A stretch of 64,000 bases of DNA. It comes from Stomoxys calcitrans (taxonomy: Eukaryota > Arthropoda > Insecta > Diptera > Muscidae). Position 1 is the stretch's first letter, and the number at the start of each line of letters is the position of its first letter. The stretch covers positions 61,370,311 through 61,434,310 of the forward strand of contig NC_081553.1 in NCBI RefSeq assembly GCF_963082655.1, given 5' to 3'. A program made the position numbers and the translations under genes. The notes beneath the pieces were generated by a model. It was not told where the DNA came from, did no database searches, and saw only the letters and a list, made by a program, of their open reading frames with translations. Positions 57,084 to 64,000 of the stretch are shown here, piece by piece.

Positions 57084-57392
57084 GCCACCGTAGTGCAGAG
57101 GTTTGAATGTCCGCCTATGACGCTGAACGCCTGCGTTCGAATCCTGGCGAAACCATCAGAAAAAATTTTCAGCAGTGGTTTTCCCCTCCTAATGCCTGCA
57201 ACATTTGTGAGGTATTATGCCATAAAACTTCTCTCCAAAGAGAGGTCGCACTGGGGCACGCTGTTTGGATACGACTATAAAAAGGAGGCCCCTTATCATT
57301 GAGCTTAAACTTAAATTGGACTGCACTCATTGATATGTGAGAAGTTTTCCCTTGTTCCTTAGTGGAATGTTCGTGGGAAAAATATGCAAATT
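57084..57392 (+). mobile_element. tRNA-headed SINE, full length with target-site duplication
   Basis: Flanked by TGTTCAGGAG at 57074-57083 and 57393-57402. Head GCCACCGTAGTGCAGAGGTT, B-box-like CGTTCGAATCC. The target is the left edge of the G-rich degenerate repeat. Confidence 0.92.
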
Positions 57393-57402
57393 TGTTCAGG
57401 AG

Positions 57403-58375
57403 TAGACTACGAATTTCATATAAAAAATTGGGTCCAAGTAACTGGGGGGTTGCCCCAACCCCAAAACCCCCTAAAATGGGTTTATTGGACTATCATGACA
57501 ATATGGGACTCAAATGACAGGTATTCGGTAGTAGATGGCGGATATGGACAGGAGGAGGAGGAGTTTGTTGACATCGAAAAGGGGCGGAATCTCCCCCGCT
57601 ACCCCAAAAACTCCACCCAAAATCAAAAATGGACCGATAATGACAATATGGGTATTGAAGTGTAGAATGCGAATATGGTGTTAAAAATTGGGTCCACGTA
57701 CCCAGGAAGTCGCCCTAACCCCAAAACTTCTAAAAGCAGATAAATTGAACGTCTAATCAAATGAAATGTATTCGGGAGTAGATTACGAATCTGGCATACA
57801 AAATCAGATTGAAGTATAGGGGGTCACACCAACCCCCCGAAAACGCCCCATATGGGCATGTTAAACAATTATGACTATATGGGACTCGGTTTGTTTGGTT
57901 GTTCCTCAGACTCAGAATCGGCTGAACTGATTTTCTTAAAATTGTCACAGACTGTGTAGGTTGGTCTGGAAGGAAACATAGGCTATACATAAATTTTTTG
58001 ATATAGGTGGGCGACCCATCCTCAAAACACTGTCCAAACGGTTCACGTTCACCGACCATGGCAATATGGCGCTCAAATTAAAGGGATTTGGCAGTGAACC
58101 ACAAATTTAATATCGATATTTGAGTCGAAATGTCTGATGTGCCATTCCTCCCCTTAAAAGCACTTCTCATTAGCCTAATTTTCAAAAAACCAGATGCGAT
58201 ACGTTCGAAATTTTTTGCACTCTTACAAAAAATGGTTTCTATTGTTGGGGTCGGGGGCCACCCAAAACCCGGAAAATAGATATATAGACCAATCACGACA
58301 CTATAGGGTTCAAACGAAAGGTGCTTGAGAAAAAAAAAAAACAATTTGATATCCACAACATTAGGTTTAGAATAG
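57403..58375 (-). repeat. degenerate G-rich tandem repeat, copy 2
   Basis: About five imperfect units of 170-200 bases; plus-strand words CCCCAACCCCAAAACCCCC, GGAGTAGACTACGAATTT, GACAATATGGG and TTGGGTCCA recur. It is related to 22831-23870 in the opposite orientation. Frames here have no domain. Confidence 0.65.
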
Positions 58376-58379
58376 CACC

Positions 58380-59934
58380 GCCCGTGCCGAAAACGATAAG
58401 CTTTCGCAATAAGTTGAAAACCAATTGGCCAAAATTCGGAAGACTACTCAGAAGCAGACTTGGGCAAGATATTGTAATTTAGATTGACAAAAATGTCAAC
58501 AGGATTACGACAGCACTAGTGGAGACTTTCAAAGATAATTGTCCTCTTCGAGAAACAAAATGAGCTCAAGAAACCCTGGATGATCAGGGAGATTTGCAAC
58601 ATTGGGAAAGTGTTTCGTGGTGGCTCGCGGCTCGTCGTAAAAAAGCGGAAGTTTACTGGGATGTGTACTACACATGGCTGAAGGAATACAATAAGATTGC
58701 CAGAGCGGCAAACGTGCTTCGTGTATTCTGCGACCAGGTCGATAGCGTTAATGACGCCGCCAAGATGAAAAAGTTTCTCTCAAAAACCGATGTCCAAACT
58801 ATTGGGTTGCCCAAAAATTAATTGCGGATTTTTCATATAGTCGGCGTTGACAAATTTTTTCACAGCTTGTGACTCTGTAATTGCATTCTTTCTTCTGTCA
58901 GTTATCAGCTGTTACTTTTAGCTTGCTTTAAGAAAAAGTGTAAAAAAAGTATATTTGATTAAAGTTCATTCTAAGTTTTATTAAAAATTCATTTACTTTT
59001 AAAAAATCCGCAATTACTTTTTGGGCAACCCAATAAAGCCTTAGTAGACGACATGGGAGTGAGAACGGAGACAACGGAGGACATGTCAAGGCTTTTGATG
59101 AAAACGCATTTTCCACAGGTTACGACGTCACCCACGGAGGCACCGGAATCTTGGAATAATGAGGTTGATCGATGGCTTATCATAACGGAATTAATAATCA
59201 AGGAAGCCTTGCGGAGCTTCAAACCATTTAAGTCACCCAGACCTGATGGAATATTTCCGGCGTTACTGCAGAAGGAGGGTATCCAAAAGCCTGGCGGGAG
59301 GCAAGGGTGGTATTTATATCTAAGCCCGACAAGTTATACGACACCAAAGGCCTGCAAACCTATAAGCCTTACGTCCTTACTACTCAAAACTATGGAACGT
59401 ATTGTGGATACCAAGGGTCAAAAAGTTCTTGCATATGGCATAGACTGGGCTAGGACCAGGGATGTCAATGTTAATCCAGAAAAGACTGAAATAAGCCTGT
59501 TCACTAGAAAAACGAAGGTGACGCAGCACGTTTTCTCAACAAGGTCGAATACTTAGGTGTGATCGTGGATAGGAAACTTAAAAGGAAGTGTCACTTTCAG
59601 CAGCATCGGGCGGTTGGCTCGAAATGGGACCTGAATGCGAGGATAGACCACTGGCATGAGCATGATTAGACCAATACTTACTTATGTCTCAGTAGTTTGG
59701 TGGACTGCTATGGAGAAAAGTGTAACATAAGAACCATACAACAGGTTCAAAGAACATGTTGTCTTAGCATAGGCGGAGCAATGAGGACCACGCCCACTAG
59801 GGCGCTGGAGACTATTGCCATACAGGTTAAGTGTGAGGCAGCCATTGTGGTTATGAAACTTCAGGCAACGGGAGAATGGTTTGAGGATAGGAGCAGGTCA
59901 TACCATCGCGGTATAATCGAGGCGACGATAGGAA
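58380..59934 (+). pseudogene. LINE-A linker and reverse transcriptase, internally deleted, with nested MITE
   Basis: Plus strand: RNKLKTNWPKFGRLLRSRLG, then WLAARRKKAEVYWDVYYTWL and NDAAKMKKFLSKTDVQT (linker between endonuclease and reverse transcriptase), the MITE at 58802-59033, then GVRTETTEDMSRLLMKTHFP, LRSFKPFKSPRPDGIFPALL, AYRPI-like PISLTSLLLKTMERIVD. At about 59415 a deletion removes motif A and the YADD loop, rejoining at WARTRDVNVNPEKTEISLFT and the thumb. It ends at the LRALETIAIQVKCEAAIVVM-like region before RNase H, abutting LINE-C at about 59935. Confidence 0.87.
58802..59033 (+). mobile_element. mariner MITE, copy 6
   Basis: TA on both sides (58800-58801 and 59034-59035). 232 bases; left end has CCAAAAATTAATTGCGG (one base changed); right side lacks a few bases before its terminal repeat. 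Confidence 0.95.
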
Positions 59935-60900
59935 GGTTAGGTTAGGTTACGTTTAAGTGGAAGTCTGTCATCAGACACACTAAGGCTATTTCGTCCATTG
60001 TGATACCACAGAAACGGAAGAAGGAAGATGCCTTCTAGTTCCTACCGCTGAACCATCCAGATCGCTTTAAAAAGCCCAATTACTTACGAATGTTCACATC
60101 CGCTAAATCAGACAGGTTCTCAAAGAAATGAGAACCTAAAGTGGAACTCCTTCCAACTGCTAGTGCGGGACACACACACAGAAGGGTTTCTATAGTCTCT
60201 TCTTCCTTGATGTCCCTACAGTTACTGCAAAAGTCGTTGCTAGCAACCTTCCTTCCTCGATGTCCCTACAGCTTCTGCAAAAGTCGTTGCTGGCAACCTT
60301 CAGTATGTCAGCATGTTCTACGATTAGACAGTGACCTGTCATGACGGACACAATGACTGAGACGTCTGTTCTAGCCAATGACAGCAAAGTTGTAGACCTC
60401 TTCAAGTCTAGATGAGGCCACATAGTTTTGGAATGCTCACAGCCCCATCTTTGTGACCATCTATTATTCGTTGCCCTTCGAGCCTGGTCCTTCATACTTA
60501 GCTTACATGTCGCTAGAGGCATACCCACAAATTCCAGTGTCCCTGGAATGTGTAAGGTAGTTCCTAGTCTCGTAAGCTCGTCTGCTTTACAATTCCCTGG
60601 GATATCTCTGTGGCCCGGCACCCAAAACAGGTGAATTTTGAACTGTTCAGCCATCTCGTTGAGAGATCTGCGACAATCGAGAGCGATTTTTGTGTTCAGA
60701 AATACGTTCTCCAGGGATTTAATAGCTCCCTGGCTGTCTGAGAAGATTTTCGTCGTAATGACATTATATCTTAGCCATTCCACCACTTCCTTAATTGCAA
60801 GGATCTCGGCTTGATACACACTGCAGTGGTGGGGTAACCCCAAAGCCCACCTGGTCATTTAGTTTGGAACCATTCGTATAGAAGTCTATTTAACTTCTGT
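59935..60900 (-). pseudogene. LINE-C RNase H and 3' end
   Basis: A 222-codon frame (60858-60190) holds CSVYQAEILAIKEVVEWL (E present), KIFSDSQGAIKSLEN (third acidic residue) and LFWVPGHRDIPGNCKADELT (last motif). Just upstream in another frame lies DFYTNGSKLNDQVGFGV, where the first catalytic D is N. The C-terminal knuckle region (HADILKVASNDFCRSCRDIE) contains a tandem duplication of about 50 bases (near 60204-60252 and 60253-60304). The 3' end, 59935-59950, carries GGTTAGGTTAGGTTAC. A -1 or +1 shift and the D to N change make it inactive. Confidence 0.87.
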
Positions 60901-61333
60901 TACCAGGGATATCGTAGTTCCAATCGGTTCTATCTGCAATAGTGGTACAGTAATTTTTAGCCTTTCTAAGCGGCTCAGGTAGGGTGTAATTCACACTGCC
61001 TGGAACATCGGATATTGTATTAAGGATAACACAGTGTCCGTAGCCACCACATGACCATGAGAAAGCTGTGATGCACAAACAAGCCATCCTTTGGATCCGG
61101 TAGGTGGATTTTTGAAGCGCCGTCCACCAGACCACAACACCATATAGGATAATATCTTACCGTAGAGTTGATGCCTAGAAACTCCAACTCCTTCATGATT
61201 GACGTCGGTTTTACATTATTGAAAGCACCTTCAATGTCAAGAAATGCTGCCATTGTATATTCCTTGACAGCAAGAGAACCCTCTATGTAGCCGACTAAGT
61301 CGTGAAGGGCTGTTTCAGTGGATTTGCCTTTAC
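60901..61333 (-). pseudogene. LINE-C reverse transcriptase, middle part with a deletion
   Basis: Minus strand: STETALHDLVGYIEGSLAVK, EYTMAAFLDIEGAFNNVKPT, SIMKELEFLGINSTV, so motif A is intact here. A deletion at about 61155 removes motif B and the YADD loop, joining directly to IWCCGLVDG and the thumb (WWTALQKSTYRIQRMACLCI). A further deletion near 61060 (AFSWSCGGYGHCVILNTISD) precedes RNase H. Confidence 0.85.
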
Positions 61334-61335
61334 TA

Positions 61336-61572
61336 TTGGGTTGCCCAAAAAGTAATTGCGGATTTTTTAAAAGAAAGTAAATGCATTTTTAATAAAACTT
61401 AGAATGAACTTTAATCAAATATACTTTTTTTATACTTTTTTTCTAAAGCAAGCTAAAAGTAACAGCTGATAACTGACAGAAGAAAGAATGCAATTACAGA
61501 GTCACAAGCTGTGAACAAATTTGTCAACGCCGACTATATGAAAAACCCGCAATTACTTTTTGGTCAACCCAA
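61336..61572 (-). mobile_element. mariner MITE, copy 7, opposite orientation, nested in LINE-C
   Basis: TA on both sides (61334-61335 and 61573-61574). 237 bases, reverse complement of the other copies. Confidence 0.95.
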
Positions 61573-61574
61573 TA

Positions 61575-62191
61575 TATGCGTGCTGCCGTCGCGACAGGCG
61601 ATCTCCAGGGATCTTTGCTCTATGTTATGTTTCTATCAACCTCTCAAAAGTTTTCAGCATAAAGCATGACAGACTAATAGGACGAAAATCTTTCGCCTTC
61701 GTGGGGTAGAGTTTTCCTGCTTTCGGAATGAAAATGACCTTCGTGTCTCTCCATGCCACAGGTATATATGACATTCTAATACAAGCAGAGTTATCTCCCT
61801 AAGCCAAGGAGTCTATCAGACTCAGCTTTTAATTCAACCGGTGATACATCATCAGGGACTGGCGACTTAAAGGAATCGAAACTTCCTATCGCCCAAAGGA
61901 TTTTCGGCTCAGACACAATTTCCCTAATGGCCCCCGACGAATGCATATCAGTGACAACCTCTTCTGGCGCCACATTGTCCGTTGGAGAATTTCCCGGGAA
62001 ATGTGTATCAACGAGTAGTTCTAGTGTTTTCTCACTAGACATTGTCCATATATTCCCTGACTTTTGGATATACCCCACTGTAATAGGTCTCAAGGACAGA
62101 ATTTTCCTTACCCTAGAGACCTCAGATGTATCCTCCACGGAGCTGCAGAATTCTACGCAGGATTTGTTCTGAGCCTTTCTAAGCTTGCCTT
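61575..62191 (-). pseudogene. LINE-C reverse transcriptase, N-terminal part
   Basis: Minus strand: DTSEVSRVRKILSLRPITVG, then SSEKTLELLVDTHFPGNSPT, SFKSPVPDDVSPVELKAESD, then SYIPVAWRDTKVIFIPKAGK, AKDFRPISLSCFMLKTFERL. These are the linker and fingers motifs, matching 1050-1340. Frameshifts fall near 61790 and 61900. It is separated from the rest of the same LINE by the MITE on one side and the mariner on the other. Confidence 0.87.
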
Positions 62192-62193
62192 TA

Positions 62194-63111
62194 TTGGTTG
62201 CCCAAAAAGTAATTGCGGATTGTTCATATAGTCGGCGTTGACAAATTTTTCAACAGCTTGTGACTCTGTAATTGCATTCTTTCTTCTGTCAGTTATCAGC
62301 TGTTACTTTTAGCTTGCTTTAGAAAAAGTGCGCAAAATTTTGTTTACATTTGTTTGTTTGGCGTCAATTTGAATATGGGTACCACATGTATTGAAAGAAA
62401 TTCATTTAACAAACCGAATCAACGCTTGTGATATGCACCTTAAACGCGATGAATTCGATTCGTTTTTAAAACGAATCATAACTGGAGATGAAAAATGGAT
62501 TGTTTACAACAACGTTAGTCGAAAACGATCATGGTCCAAGCATGGTGAACCAGCTCAAACCACTTCAAAGGCTGATATCCACCAAAAAAAGATATCAGCC
62601 TTTGTTTGGTGGGATTGGAAGGGTGTGGTATATTTTGAGCTGCTTCCAAGGAAACAAACGATTAATTCGGATGTAAACAATTGGACAAATTGAATACAGC
62701 CATCAAGGAGAAGCGACCAGAATTGGTCTATCGTAAAGATGTCATATTCCACCAGGACCGCACACATCTTTGGACACTCGCCAAAAACTGAGTGAGCTTG
62801 GCTGGGAACTTTTGATGCATCCACCATATAGCCCCGACCTTGCACCATCAGACTACCATTTATATCGATCTTTGCAGAACTCCTTAAATGGTAAAACTTT
62901 CGGCAATGATGAGGCTATAAAATCGCACTTGGTTCAGTTTTTTGCAGATAAAGGCCAGAAGTTCTATGAGCGTGGAATACTAAATTTGCCAGGAAGATAG
63001 CAAAAGGATATCGAATCGCAATTATATATTTGATTAAAGTTCATTCTAAGTTTTATTAAAAATGCATTTACTTTATTTTAAAAAATCCGCAATTACTTTT
63101 TGGGCAACCAA
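62194..63111 (+). mobile_element. mariner element with 5'-deleted, frameshifted transposase
   Basis: TA on both sides (62192-62193 and 63112-63113). The ends match the MITEs, except that one G is missing from each terminal TTGGG. From about 62372 the plus strand encodes mariner transposase: WVPHVLKEIHLTNR (the WVPH family signature), FLKRIITGDEKWIVYNN (first catalytic D, 62487-62489), AFVWWDWKGVVYFELLP, VIFHQD (second D), then HPPYSPDLAPSDYHLYRSLQ (third D) and FYERGILNLPGR. About the first third of the protein is deleted and replaced by the join near 62330. Frameshifts lie between 62680 and 62790, so it is not active, but all three aspartates remain. Confidence 0.95.
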
Positions 63112-63113
63112 TA

Positions 63114-63355
63114 TTTTCTTATCTCAGCGGTATAGTTGTCCCAATCGTGTGGTGCTCTTATGGCTTTTGCTCTGCTGAAGTATTTTCTGCAGTCCTTAGA
63201 CCAACCAGCTCTTGGGTCCACCATGGCGGTCGCTGTTTGCCCCTTGGATTGGCACTAGGGCATGCTGACACAAGCGAGTCATTCAGGGCCTTCGTGATCC
63301 GCTTGACCACTATGTCTATATCCTCCGTAGTTTCCACTTCCTTTTCTAGTCGATA
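63114..63355 (-). pseudogene. LINE-C linker upstream of reverse transcriptase
   Basis: Minus strand: YRLEKEVETTEDIDIVVKRI, TKALNDSLVSACPSANPRGK, QRPPWWTQELVGLRKDCRKY, FSRAKAIRAPHDWDNY. It has the place and wording (PPWW, L.. LRK, R.. ) of the segment between endonuclease and reverse transcriptase. It continues across the mariner to 62191. The 5' end is lost at about 63355. Confidence 0.83.
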
Positions 63356-63369
63356 GGAAACTTGGAAGG

Positions 63370-63625
63370 AACTTTTTAACAGAAAATCTTCAATTCAGCC
63401 TTTCGAATAAGATTTTCAAAAGTAAATCTTCAATTCAACTTGGCTGAATAAGATTTTTAATAGAAAATCTGAATAAGATTTTTAATAGAAAATCTGAATA
63501 AGATTTTTAATAGAAAATCGTTAATTCCACCTGGCTGAATAAGATTTTCAAAAGAAAATCTTCAATTCAGCCTGGCTGAAAACGATTTTCATTAAAAATC
63601 TTCAATTCAGCCTGGCTGAATAATA
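63370..63625. repeat. palindromic tandem repeat
   Basis: Units built from GATTTTC, AAAA, GAAAATC and TTCAGCCTGGCTGAA, spaced about 41 bases, with three shorter units of about 25 bases (GAATAAGATTTTTAATAGAA) at 63455-63525. Both core words are inverted repeats. Confidence 0.85.
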
Positions 63626-64000
63626 CAAAATCTTTTCTGAAGATACTCTTATTGAAAATAAATGTTTAAAATTTTGTTTTCTGTGCCATTTGATAACCAA
63701 TACCTTTCACCTTAACTTCATTGTCATCTCCTGGAAAAAATCACATTGCAATCCTATGCGACATGAATGCAAAACCAAAACATTTATCTTGATTTATGGT
63801 CTCCAAACGAACGACACACAAAACATTCCCATATGCTCACTGCTGTTGATGATGATTTCAGGCGATATTCCTGTTTGCCTGCCAAAGGTACTAAAATAAT
63901 AACAAAAATTTACTATGACTATACATATGCAAAGCCAGACAATGACTCCTCTACACACACCCACATCAGACGACAACACGGACACTTGCTCACGCTCACG
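63626..64000. other. unique-looking DNA
   Basis: No gene or repeat recognised. Confidence 0.45.

Overview
The window is eukaryotic, intergenic or intronic DNA that I read as almost wholly mobile-element and satellite sequence. No host protein-coding exon, rRNA gene or complete tRNA gene could be supported. The AT-rich composition, the DINE-1-like (Helentron-associated) repeats, the Tc1/mariner elements with TA target sites and the RNase-H-bearing LINEs indicate a higher fly. I infer a calyptrate, probably a muscid of the Stomoxys/Musca/Haematobia type. That placement rests on remembered repeat types, not on a search.

Layout. 1-1640: a decayed LINE on the minus strand that joins two LINE lineages. 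3290-6046: a LINE on the plus strand whose reading frame is split by a 1.27-kb array of a 16-bp repeat. 6392-7441: a full DINE-1-like element. 8180-11330: a 3.1-kb array of a 31-bp palindromic repeat. 11371-11954: a tRNA-derived SINE, then a mariner MITE. 14325-20107: a pile-up of DINE-like elements with a foldback transposon and a MITE nested inside. 21302-28325: MITE, SINEs, a G-rich degenerate repeat, another DINE-like element and an AT-rich degenerate repeat. 28326-36300: LINE fragments on the minus strand carrying nested SINE, MITE and foldback insertions, with a DINE-like element (30792-32502) between. 38106-42240: LINE fragments, a fossil mariner and DINE fragments. 44188-47268: two copies of a second DINE-like family. 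47789-50330: LINE and SINE debris. 51825-53075: pentanucleotide arrays. 53076-56120: unique-looking DNA. 56128-63355: SINEs, a DINE nested in a SINE, a plus-strand LINE meeting a minus-strand LINE, two MITEs and a 918-bp mariner. 63370-63625: a small palindromic repeat.

How the elements relate. The LINEs (lineages A and C, with small pieces of B and D) encode reverse transcriptase, RNase H and a C-terminal zinc knuckle. Every copy has lost catalytic residues or its frame, so none here can act alone. The tRNA-headed SINE presumably used LINE enzymes. The roughly 235-bp MITEs share both ends with the 918-bp mariner at 62194-63111, so a complete relative elsewhere probably moved them. The DINE-like elements lack coding capacity and carry tandem repeats of about 153 or 305 bp, which explains most of the longer open frames seen in them.

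Two 607-615-bp foldback elements are the most unusual structures. Each encloses a transposase catalytic fragment between 195-bp inverted copies of the transposase 5' end. Their transcripts should fold into long hairpins.

Ends of old repeats are approximate, within about 10-30 bases. Ends given for MITEs, foldbacks and SINEs with target-site duplications were read directly.
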